64,000 nucleotides of DNA from Marivivens donghaensis (GCF_011806565.1 NZ_JAATOP010000003.1:248001-312000); one strand, 5' to 3'; shown: positions 49,908-59,366, numbered from the stretch's first letter. Program-made: numbers and translations. Notes: generated by a model not told the origin, from the letters alone.

Positions 49908-52526
49908 ATGACGACCTACAATCTGACGGGCATCAATCCGGGGCACTTTGTCGGCTGGGACGGCTCCAGCCTTCTTGCGGCCGGATCGACGATCACGCTC
50001 AAGCGCGATTGGGACGTTGCCACCGAGGTCCTGCATTACCAAGTCACTGACGGCGATACGAATTTCGACGGTGACTCTGCCCAGCAGGAAATCGGCGACG
50101 ATGGCGATCAGAACGCCACTGTCTTTGATGCGAACTGGAATAACCTCGGCGGCGGGCGTGTCTACGTCGAGGACCATTTCGAACTGCGCGCGCCGGACGG
50201 GTCGACCATCCACCTCTACACGATGGAGATTTCGGGCGACCCCATCGGTGTCGTGGCAACTGCGCAGCTGCAACCGGGTGTGAAGTACGAAGTCATCGCG
50301 TCCTATAACTCCGGCGCGGTGTCCTATTCGTCGCTTGCCGAACAGAACTACGACATCAGCGCCGACAACACCCTCACGGGCATGAACACGCAGAGCGAAA
50401 CGCTGCGCGGTGAGGATGGTAACGATACAATCAGCGGGCAGGGCGGGGACGACCGCCTCTCTGGTGACAAGGGTATGGACACCGTCTATGGCGGCGCGGG
50501 CAACGACACGGTTGTCGGCGGTCTGAGCAGTGACGTGCTCTATGGCGGCACCGGCGACGATATAGTGCTGGGCGACGGCGAGCTCTATGCGCTCGAAACC
50601 ACGCCTTCGGGGCCGGACACCACAGCGACGACGCTGACGATCGTGAACAACTCTACCGGTCCGATCATCCTGAGCCATATCGACCAAGCGGGGACCTCGA
50701 CCGATTACGCGACCATCGGCGAGGGCCAGTCGCTGACGATCAACACGTTCGAGGAAACCAACTGGGTTATCCGCGACGAGAACCGATACTTCATCGACTT
50801 CATCGAAGGCGCGGCGAACCAGACCTATACGCTCGACAACACGCAGCACGACACCGTCTACGGCGGCGACGGCAATGACATGGTCATGGGCCAAGTCGGC
50901 CACGATACCGTCTACGGCGATGCGGGAGATGACACCGTTTGGGGCGGATCGGGCAACGATAGTGTTTACGGCGGCACGGGCAACGATACGCTCTACGGCG
51001 GCGATGACCGCGATACGATCTATATCGACGGCGATGACGTTGTTTATGGCGGCGAGGGCGGGGACGACTACGACTACGCCGTCCTGTCCAACATCGGCAC
51101 CACTGTCACATTCACCGACAACGAGTCCGGTACGTTCACCACCCACGGCGGCGCGACGAACGGTTCGTTCTCCGAAATCGAACTGGTTTCGGGCGGCACG
51201 GGCGACGACATCATCGACGCGTCCGCCACCAGTTTCCAGACGATTCGGGGCGGCGAGGGTAACAACATCCTCTATGGCGGCTCCAGCACCGATACGCTTG
51301 CAGCAGGCAGCGGCTCTGACACGATATACGGCAATGCTGGAGACGACACGATCCTCTTCGGCGCGGGCGGCGGCGTTGTTTATGGCGGCGCGGGCAACGA
51401 CTACATCGACGACGATTACGGTACGCAAGAGGCCGGCGTGGATACGATCTACGGCGGCGATGGCGACGATACGATTTTCTCCGGTCTGGATAACGACGTC
51501 ATTTATGGCGGCACCGGCAATGACTGGATGAGCGGCGAGGGTGGCGACGACACCCTCTATGGCGGCGATGGCGGTGACGTCATGTCGGGCGGTGACGGTA
51601 ACGACCGCCTCGACGGTGGTGCCGGCAACGACGGTATCTCAGGTGGCGCGGGTAACGACACGTTTGTCGTCAGCAGCGGAACCGGCACGGATACCATCAC
51701 CGACTTTGACATTGGCGATGATGACCTCGACGGATTCACGAACGACCAAATTGACGTGTCGGGACTGGTCAACGGTGACGGCAATCCTGTCACCGGCTGG
51801 GATGTCACGGTTGTTGATGACGGCGCAGGCAATGCGAAGCTGATTTTCCCGTCGGGAGAGGCGATTATCCTGCAAGGCGTCGCGCCGACGTCCATCGACA
51901 GCGCGCCCGAGATGTATAAGTCGGGCATTCCGTGCTTCACCGTGGGGACGATGATCCTGACGCCGACGGGCGAAAAGCCTGTGGAGATGCTCCGCCCCGG
52001 TGATCTGGTGGTTACGCGGGACAATGGTCCGCAGCCGATCATCTGGGCGGGCGCAAAGCTGGTGACGCGCGAGGAACTGGCCGCCAAGCCCGAGCTGCTG
52101 CCCATCAAAATCGAGGCAGGTGGCTGGGCGGGTAACCGCGGTCTGCTGGTCTCCCCGCAGCACGCTATCAGCGTCTATTCCGGAGAGGCGGGCGGCACCC
52201 ATTCGCTGGTCCGCGCAAGGCACCTCGCGAAGCTGCGCGGCGGCAAGGTTCGTATTGCCAAAGGCGTGCGTTCGGTGACCTACGTACACCTTATGTTTGA
52301 AAAGCATCAGGTTGTTTATTCGAACGGGATCGCGAGCGAGAGCTTCTATCCGGGGCCGTGGGGAATGTCGGCGCTGAACTTCGAATCAATCCGCGAAGTG
52401 GTCTCTTTGTTCCCCGAATTGGGCCGACTCAAAGTCGAAGATGCCTACGGACCGAGTGCGCGACCAGTGGCGCGATTCAGCGACCTTCCTGACGTCATTC
52501 GCGACCTAGAGCTGGATCGCCATTAA
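49908..52526 (+). CDS. RTX calcium-binding protein with C-terminal Hint domain
   Basis: The 872-residue protein has a 150-residue N-terminal domain (FVGWDGSSLLAAGSTITLKR), then many RTX nonapeptide repeats (GGxGxDxLxG, e.g. LYGGTGDDIVLGDGEL, VYGGAGNDYIDDDYG) in blocks at about 165-225, 320-400, 425-570 and 580-600, which bind Ca2+ after export. A 210-residue Hint domain follows: GIPCFTVGTMILTPTGEKPV with an N-terminal Cys, VSPQHAISVYSG and KHQVVYSNGIASESFYPG. There is no N-terminal signal, as expected for type I secretion. It may self-process. Secretion ABC genes are not adjacent. Confidence 0.92.
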   Translation: MTTYNLTGINPGHFVGWDGSSLLAAGSTITLKRDWDVATEVLHYQVTDGDTNFDGDSAQQEIGDDGDQNATVFDANWNNLGGGRVYVEDHFELRAPDGSTIHLYTMEISGDPIGVVATAQLQPGVKYEVIASYNSGAVSYSSLAEQNYDISADNTLTGMNTQSETLRGEDGNDTISGQGGDDRLSGDKGMDTVYGGAGNDTVVGGLSSDVLYGGTGDDIVLGDGELYALETTPSGPDTTATTLTIVNNSTGPIILSHIDQAGTSTDYATIGEGQSLTINTFEETNWVIRDENRYFIDFIEGAANQTYTLDNTQHDTVYGGDGNDMVMGQVGHDTVYGDAGDDTVWGGSGNDSVYGGTGNDTLYGGDDRDTIYIDGDDVVYGGEGGDDYDYAVLSNIGTTVTFTDNESGTFTTHGGATNGSFSEIELVSGGTGDDIIDASATSFQTIRGGEGNNILYGGSSTDTLAAGSGSDTIYGNAGDDTILFGAGGGVVYGGAGNDYIDDDYGTQEAGVDTIYGGDGDDTIFSGLDNDVIYGGTGNDWMSGEGGDDTLYGGDGGDVMSGGDGNDRLDGGAGNDGISGGAGNDTFVVSSGTGTDTITDFDIGDDDLDGFTNDQIDVSGLVNGDGNPVTGWDVTVVDDGAGNAKLIFPSGEAIILQGVAPTSIDSAPEMYKSGIPCFTVGTMILTPTGEKPVEMLRPGDLVVTRDNGPQPIIWAGAKLVTREELAAKPELLPIKIEAGGWAGNRGLLVSPQHAISVYSGEAGGTHSLVRARHLAKLRGGKVRIAKGVRSVTYVHLMFEKHQVVYSNGIASESFYPGPWGMSALNFESIREVVSLFPELGRLKVEDAYGPSARPVARFSDLPDVIRDLELDRH

Positions 52527-52751
52527 AGGAAAACAGCCGAACGTTGAAGCGCTAAACGTTGTCATTGATCCTTCATATTTCGCGGGATGCAGAACAAAAA
52601 ACCGCTTTGCTTAGATTTGACGGAGAAATTGCTGGAAATAGGGGTGTGTGCGAAAGGCATCTGCCTATTTTGTTGCAATATTCTCGTGCGGTTGTTTTAG
52701 TTGGGACAGAACAGGCAGAGGAAACTGCCGACCACGTCAGGGAGAGCCGTT

Positions 52752-53852
52752 TTGGCGCCAACAGCAGCCGATAATGCGTTCGTTGAATTCGATCGCGTGC
52801 AAAAAAGCTATGATGGCGAGACACTCGTCGTCAAAGACCTCAACCTCAGTATGCCGCGCGGCGAGTTTCTTACGATGCTCGGGCCGTCGGGTTCGGGGAA
52901 AACCACCTGCCTCATGATGCTCGCAGGTTTCGAGACCGCCACCCATGGTGACATCCGGATCGGCGGAACCTCGATCAACCACATCCCGCCGCACAAGCGC
53001 GGGATCGGGATGGTGTTCCAGAACTACGCCCTGTTCCCCCACATGACCGTGGCCGAGAACCTCGCCTTCCCGCTGGAAGTCCGCAAACTGGGCAAGTCCG
53101 AGCGCGAAGCCAAAGTGCAGCGCGCACTCGACATGGTTCAGATGGGCAAGTTCGGCGGTCGCCGTCCGGCCCAGCTTTCGGGCGGTCAGCAGCAGCGTAT
53201 CGCACTGGCCCGCGCGCTGGTGTTCGAGCCTGAACTGGTTCTGATGGACGAACCGCTCGGCGCGCTCGACAAGCAGCTGCGCGAACACATGCAGTTCGAA
53301 ATTACCCGCATCGCGCATAACCTCGGTATTACCACGGTTTACGTGACGCACGACCAGACCGAAGCGCTGACCATGTCCGACCGCGTCGCAGTGTTCGACG
53401 ATGGCCGCATCCAGCAGCTTGCCCCGCCGGATGAGCTTTACGAGGCTCCGCAGAACAGCTTCGTTGCGCAGTTCATCGGCGAGAACAACACCCTGACCGG
53501 CGTCATCAAATCGATCGACGGCGGGCGCTGCGCAGTCCAGCTCGACAGTGGCGAGGTCATCGACGCGATGCCCGTCAACGTCAGCAAGCCGGGTGAGCGC
53601 ACCAAGGTATCCATCCGCCCCGAACGTGTAGAGATCAACAAGTCCCGACTTTCGCCCGATGCGCACACGCTGAAGGCCGAAGTGCTTGAATTCATCTACA
53701 TGGGCGACATCTTCCGTACTCGTCTGCGGGTTGCAGGCCGCGAGGACTTTATCGTCAAAACGCGAAATGCACCCGACCAGGTACGACTTCAGCCCGGCAC
53801 GACCATCGAGATCGGCTGGCTGCCAGAAGATTGCCGCGCGCTCGACGCCTGA
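52752..53852 (+). CDS. Polyamine-type ABC transporter ATPase (PotA-like)
   Basis: The 366-residue ATPase has Walker A GPSGSGKTT (about 44-52), the Q-loop FQNYALFPHMTVAENL, signature LSGGQQQRIALARAL (about 140-155), Walker B LVLMDEPLGALDKQLREHM and the H-loop VTHDQTEAL. A C-terminal TOBE regulatory domain follows. I place the start at TTG 52752 because AGGGAGAG lies five bases before it; Met 52701 would put non-family residues in front. PotA-like proteins drive import of spermidine/putrescine. It is first of a four-gene operon. Confidence 0.9.
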   Translation: MAPTAADNAFVEFDRVQKSYDGETLVVKDLNLSMPRGEFLTMLGPSGSGKTTCLMMLAGFETATHGDIRIGGTSINHIPPHKRGIGMVFQNYALFPHMTVAENLAFPLEVRKLGKSEREAKVQRALDMVQMGKFGGRRPAQLSGGQQQRIALARALVFEPELVLMDEPLGALDKQLREHMQFEITRIAHNLGITTVYVTHDQTEALTMSDRVAVFDDGRIQQLAPPDELYEAPQNSFVAQFIGENNTLTGVIKSIDGGRCAVQLDSGEVIDAMPVNVSKPGERTKVSIRPERVEINKSRLSPDAHTLKAEVLEFIYMGDIFRTRLRVAGREDFIVKTRNAPDQVRLQPGTTIEIGWLPEDCRALDA

Positions 53853-53869
53853 GCGAACGGCTAATGAAT

Positions 53870-53897
53870 GCGACCGCTCCACCCGGAAAGCGGTCGC
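53870..53897 (+). terminator. Hairpin between ATPase and binding-protein genes
   Basis: GCGACCGCT...AGCGGTCGC is a 9-bp perfect stem without a T-run. It lies within the operon, 38 bases before the solute-binding protein. It may stabilise the upstream mRNA or partly end transcription. Confidence 0.5.
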
Positions 53898-53934
53898 AAT
53901 ACTAAATCAACCGGGAAACACGGGAGTATAAAGT

Positions 53935-55041
53935 ATGAAACTCACTAAAGTTCTTATGGCGACTTCGGCTCTGACCGTTGGTGCCGGTGCTGCGTTTGCC
54001 GACGGCCACATGGCCTCCGACATGACCATCGTCAGCTGGGGCGGTGCATACCAGAACAGCCAGCTGAAGGCCTATGTCGAGCCCTACCTCGAAGCCAACC
54101 CGGACGTGAACATCGTTTGGGACGAAAGCTCGGCCGAAGCCGTTGCCAAGCTCCGCGCTATGTCGGAAACCGGCAACATCACTTGGGACCTCGTCGACGT
54201 AGAAGCCGCTGACTCGATGCGCCTTTGCGACGAAGGTCTTGCGATGGAAGTCGACTACGACCAGCTGGCCGAAGGCAACGACGGCTCGTCCGCTGAAGAC
54301 GACTTCGGCGACTCGATCGTTTCGGACTGCTTCATCCCGCAGATCGTGTTCTCGACCACCGTTGGCTACCGCAGCGACATGGTCGGCGACACCCCGCCGG
54401 AAAGCATCTGCGCGATCTTCGACACCGAAATGTACCCGGGCAAGCGCGCGCTCAACAAGCGTCCGCTGGCAAACATGGAATGGGCACTGCTCTGTGACGG
54501 CGTAGCCAAGGACGACATCTATGACGTTATGGCAACCGAAGAAGGTCAGGAGCAGGCATTCGCCAAGCTCGACACCATCAAGGACGACGTGATCTGGTGG
54601 ACAGCTGCTGCCGAAACTCCGCAGCTGCTGGCTGACGGCGAAATCGTCATGGGTTCGACCTACAACGGTCGTCTGTTCTCGGCTATCGCCGAGCAGGACC
54701 AGCCGATCGGTATGCTCTGGGACGCTCAGATGCTCGACTTCGACGGTTGGGTCATCCCCGAAGACCTGCCGGAAGACCGCCTCGCTCGCGTGATGGACTT
54801 CCTGTACTTCGCAACCGACACCCAGCGTCTGGCTGATCAGGCTGCTTACATCTCCTACGGTCCGGCTCGTGCATCGTCCGCTCCGCTCGTAGGTAAGCAC
54901 GCCGAGCTCGGCATCGAAATGGCGCCGCACATGCCGACCGATCCGGCTAACTCCAAGAACGTCTTTGTCACCCAGTACGATTTCTGGGCTGACTACCGCG
55001 ACGATCTGGACGCCAAGTTCCAAGCCTGGCTCGCCAACTAA
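53935..55041 (+). CDS. Extracellular solute-binding protein, PotD/PotF-like
   Basis: The 368-residue protein has a signal peptide (MKLTKVLMATSALTVGAGAAFADG) and the class-D fold pattern TIVSWGGAYQNSQLKAYVEP, WDLVDVEAADSMRLCDEG, PGKRALNKRPLANMEWALLC and GSTYNGRLFSAIAEQDQ. WGGAYQ is usual in spermidine/putrescine or related binders. Mature cysteines (LCDEG, DCFIP, SICAIF, LLCDGV) may form disulfides. The true ligand is not certain. Hairpins on both sides of the gene suit higher expression than its neighbours. Confidence 0.93.
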   Translation: MKLTKVLMATSALTVGAGAAFADGHMASDMTIVSWGGAYQNSQLKAYVEPYLEANPDVNIVWDESSAEAVAKLRAMSETGNITWDLVDVEAADSMRLCDEGLAMEVDYDQLAEGNDGSSAEDDFGDSIVSDCFIPQIVFSTTVGYRSDMVGDTPPESICAIFDTEMYPGKRALNKRPLANMEWALLCDGVAKDDIYDVMATEEGQEQAFAKLDTIKDDVIWWTAAAETPQLLADGEIVMGSTYNGRLFSAIAEQDQPIGMLWDAQMLDFDGWVIPEDLPEDRLARVMDFLYFATDTQRLADQAAYISYGPARASSAPLVGKHAELGIEMAPHMPTDPANSKNVFVTQYDFWADYRDDLDAKFQAWLAN

Positions 55042-55049
55042 TCAGACTT

Positions 55050-55072
55050 AGGCCCGACGTTCTGTCGGGCCT
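55050..55072 (+). terminator. Hairpin between binding protein and permease genes
   Basis: AGGCCCGAC-GTTCT-GTCGGGCCT is a strong 9-bp stem eight bases after the binding-protein stop and lacks a T-run. It resembles the intercistronic stem-loops that protect binding-protein mRNA in other transporter operons. Confidence 0.6.
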
Positions 55073-55130
55073 GGCCTGAAAAGCTGCGGTCCCGATCCTG
55101 GGGCCGCGGCGCATCGGGACTGGACAGACG

Positions 55131-56669
55131 ATGACCGACACGACTTCGCAATCCGGGCCGATGCTGGCCGCGGATGGTACCCCCCTCAAAAAGAGCCTGC
55201 ATCGCGCGCAGCGCCGCCAAAAAGTGCGGGCGCTCATGCTTATCGCGCCGCTGCTGCTCTTTATTCTTGTTACTTTTATCGCGCCTATCTTCGATATGCT
55301 GCTGCGCTCGGTCGAGAACGACATCGTTCCCGATACGCTGCCTCGCACCGTCGTTGCCCTTCAGGATTGGGACAACGCAAGCGGCGAAGCACCGGACGAA
55401 GAGACGTTCCGTGCGTTCTACACCGACTTTGCTCTGGCCGAAGAGCAGAAGGCCCACACACGTCTGGGCTCGCGCCTGAACTTTGAAATGTCGGGCATTT
55501 CTTCGGTCTTCCGTTCGACCGGCCGCGATGTCGGCAAGTTCGACACCGATTACTACACCGACCAGTTCGTCGACGCTGACGAAGTGTATGAAGATCCGGT
55601 CCAGTGGTCCGAGTGGATGGCCGACGATGGCGTCGCCTCCGCACTGCCGCAGACCGCTGATGCTTACGCTGGTTGGGTGAAAGTCCTCAATGAAGAGGGC
55701 GACGACCCGCTGGACGAAGACATCCCCGATTTCGTCTATACCGCTCTCTACCATGACCTCGCAGCCGGCGCGAACCCGCCCGTACTGCCGTCCGTGGACG
55801 TGTCGGGCTGGGATGACATCTCGCTCAAGGAGCAGTTCATCGACTCCAACGAAGACTGGGCCGATCCGGACATCTGGGCGACGATCAAAGCCTTCTCGGG
55901 TCCGTACACTGCCGGTTACTTCGCGAACTCCATCGACCTGCAGTCCACGCCCGAGGGTTTTGCCCAGCGTGACGAGGACGAGCGCATCTACATCAAGCTT
56001 TTCATCCGCACGATGGTGATGTCGTTAGCGATTACGGGCATGTGTATCCTGCTCGGATATCCGATTGCCTACCTGCTGTCGCACCTGCCGGCACGCAAGG
56101 CTAACCTGCTGATGATCCTCGTACTTCTGCCGTTCTGGACCTCGCTTCTGGTCCGTACTTCGGCATGGAAAGTGCTGCTTCAGAACCAAGGTGTGATCAA
56201 CGATATCCTCGTGTGGATTGGCATCGTCAGTGACGACAACCGCCTTGCGCTGATCAACAACGCGAACGGTACGATCATCGCGATGACGCACATTCTGTTG
56301 CCGTTCATGATCCTGCCGCTGTTCTCTGTGATGAAGACGATCAACCCGTCCTACGTCCGCGCGGCCAAATCGATGGGCGCGAATGACTGGACCGCTTTCT
56401 GGCGCGTCTACTTCCCGAACTCGGTTCCGGGTATCGGTGCTGGCTCGATCCTCGTGTTCATCCTGTCGATCGGCTACTACATCACCCCCGAACTCGTCGG
56501 CGGCGTGGATGGCGTGTTCATCTCGAACCGTATCGCCTACCACATCTCGTCCTCGCTGAACTGGGGTCTGGCGGCTGCGCTTGGTTCGATCCTTCTCGTC
56601 CTCGTGCTCGGTCTGTACTACGTCTACGACCGCGTCGTCGGCATCGATAACGTCAAACTCGGAGGTTGA
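55131..56669 (+). CDS. ABC transporter permease 1 (PotB-like) with long periplasmic insert
   Basis: The 512-residue permease has a first membrane helix (about 36-56, MLIAPLLLFILVTFIAPIF), then about 240 residues that are acidic and probably periplasmic (containing DNASGEAPDEETFRAFYTDF and TDYYTDQFVDADEVYEDP), before five more helices. The EAA-loop YVRAAKSMGANDWTAFWRVY is intact. Typical PotB proteins are near 280-320 residues, so the insert is large. It may contact the binding protein or substrate. It belongs to the potA-D-B-C-like operon. Confidence 0.9.
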   Translation: MTDTTSQSGPMLAADGTPLKKSLHRAQRRQKVRALMLIAPLLLFILVTFIAPIFDMLLRSVENDIVPDTLPRTVVALQDWDNASGEAPDEETFRAFYTDFALAEEQKAHTRLGSRLNFEMSGISSVFRSTGRDVGKFDTDYYTDQFVDADEVYEDPVQWSEWMADDGVASALPQTADAYAGWVKVLNEEGDDPLDEDIPDFVYTALYHDLAAGANPPVLPSVDVSGWDDISLKEQFIDSNEDWADPDIWATIKAFSGPYTAGYFANSIDLQSTPEGFAQRDEDERIYIKLFIRTMVMSLAITGMCILLGYPIAYLLSHLPARKANLLMILVLLPFWTSLLVRTSAWKVLLQNQGVINDILVWIGIVSDDNRLALINNANGTIIAMTHILLPFMILPLFSVMKTINPSYVRAAKSMGANDWTAFWRVYFPNSVPGIGAGSILVFILSIGYYITPELVGGVDGVFISNRIAYHISSSLNWGLAAALGSILLVLVLGLYYVYDRVVGIDNVKLGG

Positions 56670-56673
56670 TGAC

Positions 56674-57567
56674 ATGGCACTTCCTATTTACGCCAGCACC
56701 ACCCAACGGGTTTGGCACTACAGCTACCTCACGATCTGCGGCCTGATCTTCTTCTTCCTGATCGCGCCGATCCTCGTGATCATTCCGCTGTCGTTCAACG
56801 CGCAGAACTTCTTCACCTTCACACCGGAAATGCTGCGTTTCGATCCTGCGGGGTATTCGCTGAAGCACTACAATGACTTCTTCACGAACTCCGACTGGCA
56901 GCTCGCCATGAAGAACTCGCTGAAGATCGCACCGGTGGCGACGCTGATTTCGGTGTCGCTCGGCACTCTGGCGGCCATCGGCCTGTCGCAGAGCCACGTT
57001 CCGGGACGCCGCGCGATCATGGCGACGCTCATCTCTCCGATGATCGTGCCGCTTATCATTTCGGCGACGGGCATGTATTTCTTCTACTCGAACCCGTACA
57101 TCCCGATCCCGTTCTACGGAAAGCTCTACCTGCCGTTCACTCTGACGGGTGAGTACTGGGGCGTTGTTCTGGCGCACGCTGCGCTGGGCATCCCGTTCGT
57201 GATCATTACCGTGACGGCCACGCTCGTCGGCTTCGATAAGTCGCTGACCCGTGCGTCGGCGATGATGGGTGCAGGTCCGGTCCGCACGTTCTTCCGCGTG
57301 CAGATGCCGCTGATCATGCCGGGTGTCATCTCGGGTGCGCTGTTCGCGTTCATCACCTCCTTCGACGAAGTTGTTGTGGTGCTGTTCGTCGGCTCCGCGC
57401 AGAACAAGACGCTGCCTTGGCAGATGTTCATCGGTCTACGCGAACAGATCAGCCCGACGATCCTCGCAGCCGCGACGATCCTGATCACGGTCTCGGTCAT
57501 TCTGCTGCTGGTGGTCGAGCTACTGCGGCGGAGGTCGGAACGACTTCGCGGCATGTCGCCGGGTTAA
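56674..57567 (+). CDS. ABC transporter permease 2 (PotC-like)
   Basis: The 297-residue permease has six membrane helices and the EAA-loop LTRASAMMGAGPVRTFFRVQ that contacts the ATPase. It starts MALPIYASTTQRVWHYSYLT with GGAGG ten bases upstream of Met 56674, four bases after the previous stop. SHVPGRRAIMATLISPMIVP and SFDEVVVVLFVG are typical PotC features. It pairs with the long permease to form the channel. A terminator follows. Confidence 0.93.
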   Translation: MALPIYASTTQRVWHYSYLTICGLIFFFLIAPILVIIPLSFNAQNFFTFTPEMLRFDPAGYSLKHYNDFFTNSDWQLAMKNSLKIAPVATLISVSLGTLAAIGLSQSHVPGRRAIMATLISPMIVPLIISATGMYFFYSNPYIPIPFYGKLYLPFTLTGEYWGVVLAHAALGIPFVIITVTATLVGFDKSLTRASAMMGAGPVRTFFRVQMPLIMPGVISGALFAFITSFDEVVVVLFVGSAQNKTLPWQMFIGLREQISPTILAAATILITVSVILLLVVELLRRRSERLRGMSPG

Positions 57568-57571
57568 AAAG

Positions 57572-57597
57572 AAGGGGCCGAGAGGCCCCTTTTTCTT
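57572..57597. terminator. Terminator between transporter operon and AEC gene
   Basis: AAGGGGCC-GAGA-GGCCCCTT is followed by TTTTCTTT on the plus strand and T-rich sequence on the minus strand; it can serve both convergent units. Confidence 0.85.
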
Positions 57598-57603
57598 TGG
57601 CTG

Positions 57604-58533
57604 TTACGGCAGGATCATCAGCCAGAAAGCAGCGGTTAACACCGTCATCCCCGTACCGATCAGAACCGCAGAGGCCGCGACCCGTTTGGCGTGGCCGTAC
57701 ATGTTGGCAAAGAGGTAAGCGTTAATCCCTGGTGCCATTGCGGCGGTCACAACGGCAGATCGGAAGCCATCGGTCGACAGGTTGAGCGATGTACCCAGCA
57801 GCCACGTGACAGTAGGGTGGAGCACCAGAGATACGGAAACGATAAAGCCGATGGTGCGCAGATCGCCCTGCGGTTTGTAACGCACCAGAACACCGCCCAG
57901 AGCGAACAGCGCGGCAGGAAGCGCGGCGCGGGCCATGAGGTCGATGGCGCTTTGCAGAGTGTTGTGCAGCGGAATGCCGGTCAGGTTGACGATCAGGCCC
58001 GCAGAAATACCGAGGATCAGCGCGTTGCGGAACATGGACCGCAGGACCTTGGCAGGCAGGGCGCTAAGCTTGCCGCCGCGGTTCTTCACGATCTCCATCG
58101 TGGTGATGCCGATGGCATAGCAGACGGGCGAGTGGATCGCGATGATCGCGTAGTTCGATGCCAGCGCGTCGGAGCCATAGGCACGCTCGGTGATCGGCAG
58201 GCCGAGCAGCAGCGAGTTGGAGAAGAGCCCGATGAACCCGATGGCGATGGAGTCCTCCCAGCTACGCTTGAACAGCAGACGCGCGCCCGTGATCCCGACG
58301 ATGAAGCCCGAGATCGCGCCAGCATAGAAGCTGAACAACAGCCTGACGTCGAAGTGGGCGCCAAGGTCCAGCGAAGAGATGCCTTTGAACAGCAGGCACG
58401 GCACGGCGAAGTTCTGCGCGAACTTCATCAACTCGTCGACCGAGGTTTCCTTGAACCAGCCTTTCCAGACGGCGAAATAGCCGAAGCCGAGGACGAGGAA
58501 GACGGGAAGGATAATGTCGATCAGGGCGATCAT
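57604..58533 (-). CDS. AEC-family (auxin efflux carrier type) transporter
   Basis: The 309-residue membrane protein has about ten helices. ILPVFLVLGFGYFAVWKGWF at the start and LFSNSLLLGLPITERAYGSD, PAALFALGGVLVRYK and PGINAYLFANMYGHAKRVAA are typical of the AEC (PIN-like) family, which exports or imports organic acids such as malate or malonate. The substrate is unknown. It is the last gene of the minus-strand cluster and is separated from the MBL gene by 32 bases. Confidence 0.9.
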   Translation of the reverse strand: MIALIDIILPVFLVLGFGYFAVWKGWFKETSVDELMKFAQNFAVPCLLFKGISSLDLGAHFDVRLLFSFYAGAISGFIVGITGARLLFKRSWEDSIAIGFIGLFSNSLLLGLPITERAYGSDALASNYAIIAIHSPVCYAIGITTMEIVKNRGGKLSALPAKVLRSMFRNALILGISAGLIVNLTGIPLHNTLQSAIDLMARAALPAALFALGGVLVRYKPQGDLRTIGFIVSVSLVLHPTVTWLLGTSLNLSTDGFRSAVVTAAMAPGINAYLFANMYGHAKRVAASAVLIGTGMTVLTAAFWLMILP

Positions 58534-58565
58534 ATGTGCCTCTAGGGGCCTCGCCCCGCGTTAAG

Positions 58566-59366
58566 TCAAAGCGGGAAGCTCAGCGTCATGCCGTCGAAGG
58601 CTGGGACCACACCGTCGGGTACTTCTCCCACCAGCGTATCATAGTCCAGATCGACATGCATATTGGTCAGGACGGCATGTTTCGGCGCGACCCGCGCAAT
58701 CCACTCCAATGTCTGTTCCAAATGGGAATGGGTCGGGTGCGGTGCGCGGCGCAAGGCGTCCACGATCCAGCAGTCCAGCCCTTCGACCACCTTCCACGCG
58801 TTGTCATTCATATGCGCAACGTCAGGGAGATAGGCGATATCGTTAAAACGGAACCCCAGCGCGTCAATCGAGCCGTGGTTTACTGAAAATGGCGTAAAGG
58901 TAATATCGCCGCCCGCGCCGGTGATGGTCACATTGCCATCAATCCCGTTGAGTTCGCAAATGGGCGGGTAGGGGGAGCCTTTGGGCTGCACGAAGGCATA
59001 GCCGAAACGGCCGAGCAGGCTTTCCGATGTGTCTCCATCGGCCCAGACCTGAAGGCGCTCACCAGTGTTGAAAACGATCTGGCGGAGGTCGTCGAGGCCG
59101 TGGGTATGGTCGGCGTGCGCGTGGGTGTAGATCACTGCGTCCAGCGTACCGACGCCTGCATCGACCAGCTGGTCCTTCATATCGGGGCTGGTGTCGATCA
59201 GAACGCGTGTGGTGCCTGCCTCGGTGATGCGCTGTACGAGCAGCGAACAACGGCGGCGGCGGTTCTTCGGATTGGCCGGATCACAGTCGCCCCAGATGCC
59301 ACCGATGCGGGGAACCCCGCCGGACGAGCCGCAGCCCAGAATGGTGACGTCGAGGCGCGCGATCAT
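58566..59366 (-). CDS. MBL-fold metallohydrolase (PhnP / RNase Z-like)
   Basis: The 266-residue hydrolase has the metallo-beta-lactamase motif YTHAHADHTHGLDDLRQIVF (HxHxDH), VLIDTSPDMKDQLVDAG and GCGSSGGVPRIGG at the start, with CDPANPKNRRRRCSLLV. The N-terminal GSGGGxP-like block and the C-terminal TNMHVDLDY His are those of the PhnP-like phosphodiesterases. Cyclic phosphate or lipoyl-related substrates are possible. Its start overlaps the tatD stop (ATGA). Confidence 0.9.
   Translation of the reverse strand: MIARLDVTILGCGSSGGVPRIGGIWGDCDPANPKNRRRRCSLLVQRITEAGTTRVLIDTSPDMKDQLVDAGVGTLDAVIYTHAHADHTHGLDDLRQIVFNTGERLQVWADGDTSESLLGRFGYAFVQPKGSPYPPICELNGIDGNVTITGAGGDITFTPFSVNHGSIDALGFRFNDIAYLPDVAHMNDNAWKVVEGLDCWIVDALRRAPHPTHSHLEQTLEWIARVAPKHAVLTNMHVDLDYDTLVGEVPDGVVPAFDGMTLSFPL

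Noticed and set aside
49902-51428. Open frame of 508 codons on the minus strand across the RTX repeats
   Set aside because: Shadow of the repeat region. Its internal repetition is the complement of the GGxGxD codons.
50400-51700. Short repeated units resembling a CRISPR or tandem repeat array
   Set aside because: The units are degenerate, in frame and encode RTX nonapeptides. There are no constant repeats with unique spacers.
49707-52526. Genomic island inserted at tRNA-Leu
   Set aside because: No integrase, no direct repeat of the tRNA 3' end downstream, and the transporter genes that follow look chromosomal.
52559-52774. 71-codon frame before the ABC ATPase
   Set aside because: It has no ribosome-binding site, overlaps the real ATPase start, and its sequence shows no family or helical pattern; the gap between the RTX gene and the ATPase (52527-52751) is better read as leader sequence.
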